Positions 49,415 through 57,023 of a stretch of DNA of 64,000 bases are shown in pieces; the first letter of the stretch is position 1; every line of letters starts with the position of its first letter. The position numbers and the translations under genes were made by a program. This stretch comes from CAWJAP01 sp963834365 (GTDB taxonomy: Bacteria > Acidobacteriota > Vicinamibacteria > Vicinamibacterales > Vicinamibacteraceae), in assembly GCA_963834365.1 (NCBI GenBank), contig CAWIBS010000032.1, forward strand, positions 372,001-436,000. Reading direction: 5' to 3'. The notes beneath the pieces were generated by a model. That model did no database searches, was not told where the DNA came from, and saw only the letters and a list, made by a program, of their open reading frames with translations.

Positions 49415-50671
49415 ATGTCCATCCGTCTCGCGCTCATCGGAACCGGGGGCATCTCACTGGCCAATCACGTCCCAGGCATCGCGCTCGATGGTGATGCCAG
49501 AATCGTCGCGCTCTGCGATGTGAGCCCTGCCGCGCTCGAGGCCGCCTCGCGGGCCACCGGCGTCACCCGCGTTTCGACCGATCCCGTGGCACTGGCGCAG
49601 CAGGACGGCATCGACGCCGTGATCATCGCGACGCCCAATCACGTGCATCGCGACATCGCCATCGCCGCCATCGGGACCGGCAAGCACGTGCTCTGCGAGA
49701 AGCCGATTGCGATGGACGTCGCCCAGGCGCGCGAGATGTACGAGACCGCCGAGGCCGCCGGCGTGCGCCACATGACGGCCTTCACCTATCGCTTCGTGCC
49801 GGCGATGCGCTACCTGAAGCACCTCGTCTCGAGCGGCGCGCTCGGCACGCCGCGGCACTTCCGCGCGCAGCGGTTCCAGGACTGGGGCCGCCGGTATCTC
49901 GCGTGGCGCCAGCGCGCGGAGCTGGCCGGGACGGGCGAGCTCGGCGACATGCTGTCCCATCGCCTCGACTACGGCCACTACCTGATCGGGCGCTACGCGA
50001 CCGTGGCCGCGATGCTCCGCCGCGTCTGGGACTCGCGCGTGGACGACCAGGGGCAGGAGCACCCGGCCGACGTCGAGGATTGGGTCGCCTGCCTCGGGAC
50101 GTTCCGCGCCGGCGCCACCGCGTGCCTCGAAAGCAGCAAGGTCGCGACCGGCCGCGGCGACGGCGCCACGGGTCACGACCTGTGCGAGATCAACGGCACC
50201 GAGGCGAGCGCGAGCTACCGCCTCGGCGACCCGCACCACATCCAGCTCGCCAGTGCCGGGGGCTTTCCCGAACGGGTGTCCGTCCCCGACGCCTTCCTCA
50301 AGGAAGCCGGCTCGCCGCGCGACCCGCACGCCGGCGATCCTCTCATGGGCTTCCGCTACGACCAGACGTGGCTGTTTCTCCAGGCCATCCGCGACCAGCG
50401 CCCCCTCGCGCCGTCGTTCCGCGATGGCCTCGACGCCCAGATCGTCATGGACGCCATCGTCCAGTCGGATCGCGACAGCCGGACAGTGCACGTCCAGTAC
50501 CGAACCTTGACCTGTCAAGGCACAAGGTTCAAGGCACACGGCACAAGGAAGGTCGAAGGCGGAACGGCGCAAGGCAGGGGCTTTGGGCCTGGCGACTCGC
50601 GATTCGTCTACACAATCAGGTCTGCTCAGGCAACTGAAAAGCATGCCCGGAAGATGGCCGAACGAGGCTGA
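49415..50671 (+). CDS. Gfo/Idh/MocA oxidoreductase
   Basis: About 418 residues. N-terminal NAD(P) Rossmann motif GTGGISLANH (residues 9-18), then the family signature CEKPIAMDVAQA near residue 97 and the catalytic-type His/Lys region DMLSHRLDYGHYLIG near 180. Cytoplasmic, no signal peptide; acts on sugars, inositols or related polyols by family. Normal sequence appears to end near QIVMDAIVQSDRDSRTVHV (about residue 363). The last 50 residues (RFKAHGTRKVEGGTAQGRGFGPG and on) are encoded by a GGCACAA-type repeat array that the frame reads through, so the C-terminus is repeat-derived. Confidence 0.85.
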   Translation: MSIRLALIGTGGISLANHVPGIALDGDARIVALCDVSPAALEAASRATGVTRVSTDPVALAQQDGIDAVIIATPNHVHRDIAIAAIGTGKHVLCEKPIAMDVAQAREMYETAEAAGVRHMTAFTYRFVPAMRYLKHLVSSGALGTPRHFRAQRFQDWGRRYLAWRQRAELAGTGELGDMLSHRLDYGHYLIGRYATVAAMLRRVWDSRVDDQGQEHPADVEDWVACLGTFRAGATACLESSKVATGRGDGATGHDLCEINGTEASASYRLGDPHHIQLASAGGFPERVSVPDAFLKEAGSPRDPHAGDPLMGFRYDQTWLFLQAIRDQRPLAPSFRDGLDAQIVMDAIVQSDRDSRTVHVQYRTLTCQGTRFKAHGTRKVEGGTAQGRGFGPGDSRFVYTIRSAQATEKHARKMAERG

Positions 50672-50735
50672 GACCACCTCCAACGCTCCGGCCTTGTGCC
50701 GTGTGCCTTGTGCCTCGAGCATTCCTGGACGTTCG
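50512..50735. repeat. GGCACAA heptamer array overlapping a CDS end
   Basis: Left arm 50516-50575 (AAGGCACAAGGTTC and related units) and right arm 50691-50716 (TTGTGCCGTGTGCCTTGTG) are inverted with a core of about 115 bases between them. The left arm and core form the end of the upstream coding frame. The same units occur at 54421-54526. Confidence 0.8.
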
Positions 50736-50856
50736 GTCCACCTCGCCTGGACTGTTGTGATCTGAGAAAGTGCCGATTGGAGAAGTGCGCCTGTCTCCAA
50801 GAGGTGTTTCGCGCGCGGTGACGCGCGAAACCAGGTGGCGCCCCAGGTCATACCCT

Positions 50857-51435
50857 ATGTTGCTCGGCATGTTCGTTCTCGTTGCGGCCAGTCTTGGACC
50901 GGCAATCGTCGCGGCACCTGATGCGGTTGCGGGGGCCCAGACCTACCAGTTCGCCGGCACGCGGTGGGGCGCGTCGATCGCCGACACCACCAGCGCGCTG
51001 GCGTCGCGTGGCTTCCAGCTGGAGCAGACGGCCGCCGATGGCGACCTCATCTTTGCCGGGCTGTTGAACGAGCGGCCGGCCCTCGTCGTGGCGCTGTTCA
51101 GCCAGGACGGGCTCACGAAGATCCTCGTCTCCGTGCCGACCGAGGAAGCGAGCACGCTGGCGACCTACCTCGAGATGAAGAAGATCCTCGGCGGCGAGTA
51201 TGGCCTGCCCGAGGTGGACGTCGAGACCTACGCCTATCCGTTCGCCGACGGCAAGCACGTCGGCTTCGAGATCGCGGCCCTGCGCGTCGGCAAGGCGACG
51301 ATCGGCGCGATGTGGAAGACCAACGGCGAGGCCCTGGGCCTCAAGGTTACCGAGCGCCTCATCGTGAGCGCGCACTACGAGTCGGCGGCCTGGAAGCAGG
51401 AGGTCGAGCGGCGCGGGCGCCGCGTCGGTCCCTGA
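50857..51435 (+). CDS. Secreted protein of unknown function
   Basis: A 192-residue protein with a hydrophobic N-terminus (LLGMFVLVAASLGPAIVAAPDAVAGA, residues 2-28) that reads as a signal peptide, chosen start ATG 50857. The mature part begins TYQFAGTRWGASIADTTSALASRGFQLEQ, a short conserved-looking motif of exported proteins with a TRWG-type strand followed by a helix, and holds repeated charged beta-strands. No family is recognised. No cysteines. The frame is open further upstream to 50770 but lacks a ribosome site there. Monocistronic by position. Confidence 0.65.
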   Translation: MLLGMFVLVAASLGPAIVAAPDAVAGAQTYQFAGTRWGASIADTTSALASRGFQLEQTAADGDLIFAGLLNERPALVVALFSQDGLTKILVSVPTEEASTLATYLEMKKILGGEYGLPEVDVETYAYPFADGKHVGFEIAALRVGKATIGAMWKTNGEALGLKVTERLIVSAHYESAAWKQEVERRGRRVGP

Positions 51436-51743
51436 CCGCGCGCAGCCGACGGTCACCGCGTTTGCGGCGACGGCCGGCTGCGGGTTCCTCACTCATGACG
51501 CGCCGCGGGCTCATCTCGGTTGTGCGCTCGCGGCCCTCGCCGCTCTCGCCGGGTGGCGCCTGACCCGGGCGGAGACACCCCGGGTGTGTCGGGTCGGCTC
51601 CTAGAGCGTCCCCGCGTATCTCATCGTTGACAACGAGGGTCCGCCGTGGCGCGTTCACCGAGGCCGCCAGGCGCGGGCGTGGCCATCGAGTGGGTCAATA
51701 GACGGATTGCGTTCGATGCCCTCGACGCGGCGTGACGACAGGC
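51436..51743. other. Spacer, no gene seen
   Basis: 308 bases. An ACACCCCGGGTGT palindrome near 51574 lies inside a looser GACCCG/CGGGTC pair and may be a transcription end for the upstream gene. Otherwise nothing recognisable. Confidence 0.5.
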
Positions 51744-52695
51744 ATGATGACACCAGCACAGGGTAGACAGACCGACGCGGATCCGGACGACTTCGACTGG
51801 CCGCCGGCAGCCACTTCCGCCGACGCCTGCGAAGTCGTGGACATCGCCGACGGGGAGGGCCTGCCCGCCGTGGCGCGCACGCCGTTCGTGCCGCGTGTCG
51901 CCGTGCGCCGCCCGCTGAAGCCGCGCCCGCGCCGGGCCGGACCCGACGAAGAGCTGGTGTGGCCGCCGCCGCCCGACGACCTCGACTCAATCGAGACGAT
52001 TGAGAATCGAGCGGCCGTACGCCGACCCCCTCACGGCTGTCGGACCACTGGCGCGTCCACACCCGCGCGGCCCGCACATCGACGCCGTGCTCGCGCGACG
52101 CGCGACGACGCCTGCCCGGCAGGTGGCGGCGCCTGCGCGTCCATCGTCCCGGCCTGTCGTGCCCCGGCCCGCACCGAGACCCGCTGCACCGGGCCCCGAT
52201 GCGCCGCGACTCGCGACTGCGGGTTCGACGAGTGCGCCAGCGCCGCCCCTCACCGCCGGCTACCATCCCCCGACGCTGCTGCGGGCCATCGTCATCGGCG
52301 CTGCGCTGTCAGTGGCAGCCGTCTCGACATTCTGGCTGGCTGGTTCCTCGACGGCGGTCGGCGCGCCGAGACGACCGCATGTCGGAGTGCCAGCGCCGTT
52401 CCGTCCGACGGCCGTCTCGCGCTCGGGCGTCGATTTCGAGTGGCCGGTGCCCCCGCCCGGCCCGCCCCAGCGGCAGCCCCGTCGTGGGGTCGCGCCTCGA
52501 CAGGTCCCGGCCGATCCGGAACCGCCGCTGGACGAGGCGTCATTCGAACCGGACGTGGAGACTGCCGGGATGACGGTCTCGGCGACCGCCGCCCCGCCAG
52601 CCGTCCTTGCCGTGCCGGACGCCCCCGCCATCGTCGATCTGTCGCAGATTCCAGGTCTACGCCTGGATCCGCCGGCCTCTCCCAGCTACCCGTGA
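51744..52695 (+). CDS. Pro-rich single-pass membrane protein (one frameshift)
   Basis: About 316 residues, not recognised. The N-terminal half is cytoplasmic, acidic then Pro/Arg-rich (DDFDWPPAAT, LVWPPPPDDLDSIE). A single membrane segment follows (LLRAIVIGAALSVAAVSTFWLAG, about residue 180), then a Pro-rich periplasmic part with VDFEWPVPPPGPP. The FDWPP/LVWPP/FEWPV motifs recur three times. One frame break at 52004/52005 (GAG plus extra A) is corrected to ETIEIERPYADP. Start is ATG 51744 or GTG 51732. A role as a periplasm-spanning linker is a guess only. Confidence 0.55.
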
Positions 52696-52860
52696 CCAGC
52701 GCTCAGTGACCAGGGACGAGGAACCAACGACCGACCGACTGGTCGCCGGTCGCTGGTCGCGGCGACTGGTTCCTGGTTCCTGTCGCTGCTAGCTGGTAGC
52801 TGGTACCTGGTAGCTGGTAACTGGTAGCTGGTAGGTGGTCCCAGGTCGGCGTCGCTGGTC
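52694..52860. repeat. Inverted heptamer array (ACCAGCG / GGTAGCT)
   Basis: Short left part of ACCAGCG/ACCAACG units (52692-52735) and a longer right part of CTGGTCG, CTGGTTC and AGCTGGT units (52738-52858). It separates two plus-strand genes. The downstream start lies 87 bases further, with its own ribosome site. Confidence 0.8.
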
Positions 52861-52946
52861 TATACTTGGCCGGTTCGATTATTCGAGCACGGGTGGGCAC
52901 AACGGAGGCGTCCGGAACTGCGGACGGCTCGCTACGGAGGTGCGCA

Positions 52947-54419
52947 GTGGCAGGCAAGCGAAACGAACAAGAAATCTCGCGACGTGAGTTCGGGTCGAGG
53001 ATTGGCGCAGCCGCAGCCGGCCTGGCCGCTGGCTCACACCTGCTGACACCCGAGGCCGTCGGCGCGGCGCCGCTCGTGAGCGGCCGCGTGCTCGGCGCCA
53101 ACGACCGACTGGTCGTGGCGAGCATCGGCGTTCGCGGCCAGGGCAACTCGGTCAAGCGCGGGTTCGCCAAACTGAAGGGCGTCGAGATCAAGACGCTCTG
53201 CGACATCGACGAGAACCTCGCCGCCGAGCGCATCAACGACAAGGCGCTGGCGCAGGTGGCCACCTACAAGCCCGGGTTCGTCCAGGATCTGCGCCGCGTG
53301 ATGGAAGACAAGGACATCGACGCGGTCATCGTCGCGACGCCGAACCACTGGCATGCGCTGGCGACGATCTGGGCGCTTCAGGCGGGCAAGCACGTGTACG
53401 TCGAGAAGCCGTCCTCGCACACGGTCTGGGAAGGCCGCAAGATGGTCGAGGCGGCGGACAAGTACAAGAAGATGGTGCAGGCCGGGACGATGAACCGCAG
53501 CCGCCCCGCCGTGCGACAGGCCATTCAATTCCTGCACAAGGGTGGCATCGGGAAGGTCTACATGGCGCGGGGCCTCTGCTACAAGCCGCGGCCCGGCATC
53601 GGCAAGTATCCGGACGGCCCGATGGCCGCCGGCGAGCAGTACAAGCTGAATGTCGCTGCCAGGGAGGTCGAGCCGGCCTACGACGCGGCGTACCTCTCGA
53701 AGGTGGACTACGACCTGTGGCTCGGACCGGCGGAGAAGCGTCCGTTCAATCGCAACCGCTTCCACTACAACTGGCACTGGCACTGGGACTACGGCAACGG
53801 CGACACGGGCAACCAGGGTCCGCACCAGTTCGACATCGCGCGCTGGGGTCTCAACAAGAACGAGCACCCGGTGAAGATCTATTCGTCGGGCGGCTATTAC
53901 GGTCCCGAGTCCTCGCAGGAGACGCCGGACACGCAGACCACGACCTACGAGTACAGCGACAAGGCGATCCTCGAGTTCGCGACCCGCGGCCAGGCCACCA
54001 ACGAAGAGGGGCCGGTGAAGATCGGCAATCTCTTCTACGGCACCGAAGGCTACCTCTGGATCGACGGTGACGGCCGCAAGTGGCAGTCATACCTGGGACG
54101 CAAGGAGGAGAAGGGGCCGGGCTCGACGGCGCCTCCCGACCAGGGTGGGAGCGATCCGCTGGTGCTCACGAGCATCGAGTCGCCCCATTACCAGAACTTC
54201 GTGGACGCGATCCGCGCGAACGACGCGAAGATCCTGACGTGCGACGTGCTCGAAGGCCATCTGTCTTCGGCCCTGCCGCACCTCGCGAACATCTCGTACC
54301 GGGTCGGCCGGGCGCTGCAGTTCGACGGCAAGGCGGAGAAGTTCGTCAACGACAAGGAAGCCGACAAGTTGCTGACCCGCGAGTACCGCCGCGGCTTCGA
54401 GATCACCGACAAGACGTAG
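52947..54419 (+). CDS. Tat-exported Gfo/Idh/MocA oxidoreductase
   Basis: About 490 residues starting at GTG 52947, 6 bases after GGAGG (52936-52940). Twin-arginine signal SRREFGSRIGAAAAGLAAG (residues 12-30). Rossmann motif VVASIGVRGQGNSV near 55, then ATPNHWHALATIWALQAGKHVYVEKPSSH near 130 (the EKP motif), and NWHWHWDYGNGDTGNQGPHQFDIARWG near 275, typical of the exported subgroup in Acidobacteria, Bacteroidetes and Planctomycetes. It carries its NAD(P) cofactor out via Tat and works on glycosides or polyols in the periplasm. No frame break. Follows a heptamer array. Confidence 0.9.
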   Translation: MAGKRNEQEISRREFGSRIGAAAAGLAAGSHLLTPEAVGAAPLVSGRVLGANDRLVVASIGVRGQGNSVKRGFAKLKGVEIKTLCDIDENLAAERINDKALAQVATYKPGFVQDLRRVMEDKDIDAVIVATPNHWHALATIWALQAGKHVYVEKPSSHTVWEGRKMVEAADKYKKMVQAGTMNRSRPAVRQAIQFLHKGGIGKVYMARGLCYKPRPGIGKYPDGPMAAGEQYKLNVAAREVEPAYDAAYLSKVDYDLWLGPAEKRPFNRNRFHYNWHWHWDYGNGDTGNQGPHQFDIARWGLNKNEHPVKIYSSGGYYGPESSQETPDTQTTTYEYSDKAILEFATRGQATNEEGPVKIGNLFYGTEGYLWIDGDGRKWQSYLGRKEEKGPGSTAPPDQGGSDPLVLTSIESPHYQNFVDAIRANDAKILTCDVLEGHLSSALPHLANISYRVGRALQFDGKAEKFVNDKEADKLLTREYRRGFEITDKT

Positions 54420-54420
54420 G

Positions 54421-54526
54421 AATTCACAAGGCAAAAGGCACAAGGCACAAGGAAGGTCAAAGGGGGAAGGTCTTCCCCCTTTCGCCTTCAACCTTCCTTG
54501 TGCCTTGGCTTGTACCTTGTGAATTT
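54421..54526. repeat. GGCACAA heptamer hairpin
   Basis: AAGGCACAAGGCACAAGG with AAGGTCAAAGGGGGAAG (54428-54465) is inverted at 54466-54522, giving a long stem closed at GTCTTCC. It fills the gap between two plus-strand genes and ends 2 bases before the next ATG. Confidence 0.85.
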
Positions 54527-54528
54527 CA

Positions 54529-54864
54529 ATGATTCACGTAATCGCAACGGTCGAAGTCCAGCCGGGCACGCGCGATCGGTTCCTGGCCGAGTTCCACGCC
54601 AACGTCCCCAACGTCCTGGCGGAAGCCGGCTGCCTCGAGTACGGCGCAGCGGTGGACCTCGCCACCGGGCTGAGCAACCAGAGTCCGCTGCGGCCCGATA
54701 CGGTCGTCATCGTCGAGAAGTGGTCGGATCTCGACGCGTTGCGGGCGCATCTGTCGGCGCCGCACATGACGGCGTACCGCGCGCGCGTCCGCGACGTCGT
54801 CGTTCGATCGTCGCTGCAGGTGCTCGAGCCTTCGTCCGATCCTGTCGGATCTGTCCGTCGCTAA
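54529..54864 (+). CDS. ABM-domain (putative quinol monooxygenase) protein
   Basis: A 111-residue single-domain antibiotic-biosynthesis-monooxygenase protein of the ferredoxin-like dimeric barrel type: HVIATVEVQPGTRDRFLAEF (strand 1 and helix), GCLEYGAAVD, VVIVEKWSDLDALRAHLSAPHM. Related to YgiN, a quinol monooxygenase, and to many uncharacterised small monooxygenases. Cytoplasmic. The last 10 residues (SSDPVGSVRR) come from a GATC-rich repeat array. ATG 54529 is directly preceded by a heptamer hairpin with no ribosome site. Confidence 0.85.
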   Translation: MIHVIATVEVQPGTRDRFLAEFHANVPNVLAEAGCLEYGAAVDLATGLSNQSPLRPDTVVIVEKWSDLDALRAHLSAPHMTAYRARVRDVVVRSSLQVLEPSSDPVGSVRR

Positions 54865-54945
54865 TCCGATCTTGTCAGATCTATCCGTGGCCCTTGTCAG
54901 ATCTGTCCGTGGCTAGTCCGATCGGATCTGTCCGTGGCTACGATT
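54833..54945. repeat. GATCTGTCCGTGGC short array
   Basis: Units of about 14-20 bases built from GTCAGATCTGTCCGTGGCT, four to five imperfect copies between 54833 and 54945. A reverse-oriented relative stands at 40314-40368. It overlaps the end of the ABM gene and the end of the convergent DinB gene. Confidence 0.75.
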
Positions 54946-55441
54946 CGTCCGCTGACGGTCCGTAGAGCCCCGGTACCGCGAGATCGTTCTGCCGCAGGTA
55001 CAGCGTGAACTGTCCGCGGTGGTGAATGATGTGGTTCATCACGAAGCTGCGGAGCACGGCGATCCGCGGCATCGTGAAGACGACCTGGCCTCCCGCGAGC
55101 AGCGTCCAGTTGCCCAGCAGGGTCTCGTCGGTAGCCGCGACGAGCGAGGCCCGCGCCTTCACCAGGTTGGCGTCGAACTGCGAGAGCATGGCGTCCCGCG
55201 AGTCGAGCGCAGCCGCCTTGTATGGCTCGCCCCCGACGGGCGCGATATCGAGCTCGGTCTGATCGATCGTGATGTTGGTCCATCCCGGCAGATTGGCCAG
55301 GTGCGTGGCGAGCGTGCGCATGTCCCACGATTTGGGATGCGGTTTCCACGCCAGCTTGTCGTCTGCGATCCGCTCGAGGACCTTCCTCGTGGATGCCATC
55401 TCCTGATCGAACTCCGGCAGCAGTGACTGGCTCAGGCTCAT
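54938..55441 (-). CDS. DinB family protein
   Basis: A 167-residue cytoplasmic DinB_2 domain protein: helix 1 LLPEFDQEMASTRKVLERI, then DDKLAWKPHPKSWDMRTLATHLANLPGW (first His), and FVMNHIIHHRGQFTLYLRQNDL (two more His), giving the three-histidine metal site. DinB proteins include bacillithiol and mycothiol transferases and uncharacterised metalloproteins. GGAGG precedes ATG 55441. Unlike the copy at 7493-8083 it has no signal peptide. Divergent from the RND operon. Confidence 0.85.
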   Translation of the reverse strand: MSLSQSLLPEFDQEMASTRKVLERIADDKLAWKPHPKSWDMRTLATHLANLPGWTNITIDQTELDIAPVGGEPYKAAALDSRDAMLSQFDANLVKARASLVAATDETLLGNWTLLAGGQVVFTMPRIAVLRSFVMNHIIHHRGQFTLYLRQNDLAVPGLYGPSADES

Positions 55442-55615
55442 GATCGTTCCCCTCCAAAGACCCGCCGTGTCCTCTGGCTTGACGGGGAATGAACGATAGG
55501 CGAACATATGGCGAATGTCAAGTCGAAGGGCGGGCGGCTGCTTCGCGGGGCTCCGACTTGCCGGGCCGTGTTCGACGCCGGCGCTGATATGCTCGCGGGG
55601 CAATTGGTTTTCCGC

Positions 55616-56806
55616 ATGGTCCCACCGCGTTCCTGCTCCATCCAGTCCCTGGGCGCCCGCGAGTCGACAGGGCAGCACTGCGGCTCGAGCATTCGACTCG
55701 TCGCGGGTCTGACCCTGCCGCTGCTCGCCATGGCCTGTGGCGGCGAGAACCAGTCAGCCGCGGCGGCGCCGCCTCCTCTGGGCGTGGAAGCCGTCACGCT
55801 GGCGATGCATCCCGTCGAGCGGACCGGCGAGTTCGTCGGCCTGATCCGATCGCGGCGCTCCGCGACCGTGCAGCCGCAGGCCGAGGGGTTCGTCACCGCG
55901 ATTCGCGTCACGTCGGGCGACCGCGTCTCGCCCGGAGCGGTGCTGATGCAGATCGACGCCGAGCCGCAGCGCGCCACGGTGGCGAATCTGGAGTCGCAGC
56001 GGGCGGCGCGCGAGGCAGACCTCGTGTTCACGCGCCAGCAGGCCGAGCGCGCGAAAGTCCTGCTCGCCGCCGGCGCCGCGTCGCAGCAGGAGTTCGACCA
56101 GGCGGGGGCCGCGCTCAAGGCCGCCGAGGCCCAGCTGCAGGCGCTCGACGAGCAGATCCGCCAGCAGCGCGTCGAACTGAACTACTACCGTGTCACGGCC
56201 CCCACGGCGGGCGTCATTGGCGACATCCCGGTCCGGGTGGGCGACCGCGTCACCCGGTCCACGATGCTGACGACGATCGACGATCACGCGGGCTTCGAGG
56301 TCTACGTGAACGTGCCGGTGCAGCAGGCGCCGTCGCTCCAGACCGGCCTGCCGGTGCGGATTCTCGACGAGCGCTCGAAGGTCGTCTCCACCAACCCGAT
56401 CACCTTCGTCGCCCCGTCGGTTGACGATGCCACGCAGACGGTGCTGGTGAAGACGGGCATTCGCGAGAACGTCGCGAGGTTCCGGACCGACCAGTTCGTG
56501 CGCGCGCAGATCGTGTGGGCGGCCGAGCCGGGCCTCACCGTGCCGATCATCTCGCTCACGCGGGTCAACGGGCAGTTTTTCGCGTTCGTGGCCGAAGCCG
56601 GCGAGAACGGGGCGACGGTCGCCCGGCAGCGCGCCGTGGAGGTCGGGCCGGTCGTCGGCAACGACTATGTGGTAGCCAGCGGTCTCAAGGCCGGCGACCG
56701 CCTGATCGTGTCGGGGATCCAGAAGGTCGGCGACGGGATGCCCGTCCGCATCGTCGAGGCGTCGGCCGCGCCATCGTCCACAAATCCATCCCGGTCGGGT
56801 CCCTGA
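55616..56806 (+). CDS. RND efflux periplasmic adaptor lipoprotein
   Basis: About 396 residues. A lipobox LAMAC near residue 43 follows the signal peptide. The order is typical of AcrA/MexA adaptors: biotinyl-lipoyl-like half (GFVTAIRVTSGDRVSPGAVLMQIDA near 105), a long coiled coil (about 120-180, RAAREADLVFTRQQAERAKVL), the second lipoyl half (YYRVTAPTAGVIGDIPVRVGDRV), then beta-barrel and membrane-proximal domains (VVGNDYVVASGLKAGDRLIVSGIQKVGDGMPV). ATG 55616 is preferred; the frame is open to 55508. First gene of the efflux operon; a REP pair and a short array separate it from the pump gene. Confidence 0.9.
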   Translation: MVPPRSCSIQSLGARESTGQHCGSSIRLVAGLTLPLLAMACGGENQSAAAAPPPLGVEAVTLAMHPVERTGEFVGLIRSRRSATVQPQAEGFVTAIRVTSGDRVSPGAVLMQIDAEPQRATVANLESQRAAREADLVFTRQQAERAKVLLAAGAASQQEFDQAGAALKAAEAQLQALDEQIRQQRVELNYYRVTAPTAGVIGDIPVRVGDRVTRSTMLTTIDDHAGFEVYVNVPVQQAPSLQTGLPVRILDERSKVVSTNPITFVAPSVDDATQTVLVKTGIRENVARFRTDQFVRAQIVWAAEPGLTVPIISLTRVNGQFFAFVAEAGENGATVARQRAVEVGPVVGNDYVVASGLKAGDRLIVSGIQKVGDGMPVRIVEASAAPSSTNPSRSGP

Positions 56807-56814
56807 CGCGGAGG

Positions 56815-56919
56815 TCCGGCTGAAGCCGGACACTACGTCCCGAATGGAAGCGTGGCGATCGTCGAGTCGCGTCTCCGGCAACGAGTCGGATCGAGCCGTG
56901 GCGTCCGGCTTCAGCCGGA
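56815..56919. repeat. Pair of type-a REPs, inverted
   Basis: TCCGGCTGAAGCCGGA at 56815-56830 with CTAC at 56833-56836, and TCCGGCTTCAGCCGGA at 56904-56919 without a recognisable foot. They stand in inverted orientation within the adaptor-pump spacer. Confidence 0.8.
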
Positions 56920-56968
56920 CCCGTCAGGCCGGCCCCGGACGATAGGTTTGTCGCAGCGCCGGTGTCAT

Positions 56969-57022
56969 CGCCCGTTCACCGCCCAGTCCGCCCAGTCGCC
57001 CAAGTCGCCCAAGTCGCCCAAC
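56969..57022. repeat. CGCCCAAGT short array directly before the pump gene
   Basis: Tandem units of 9 bases (CGCCCAAGT and CGCCCAGTC) end 1 base before the ATG of the RND pump, so the pump has no visible ribosome site. Confidence 0.75.
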
Positions 57023-57023
57023 C

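Noticed and set aside
54938..55678. Longer version of the DinB protein starting at 55678
   Set aside because: ATG 55441 has GGAGG at the right distance, and the extra N-terminus has shadow-frame composition.
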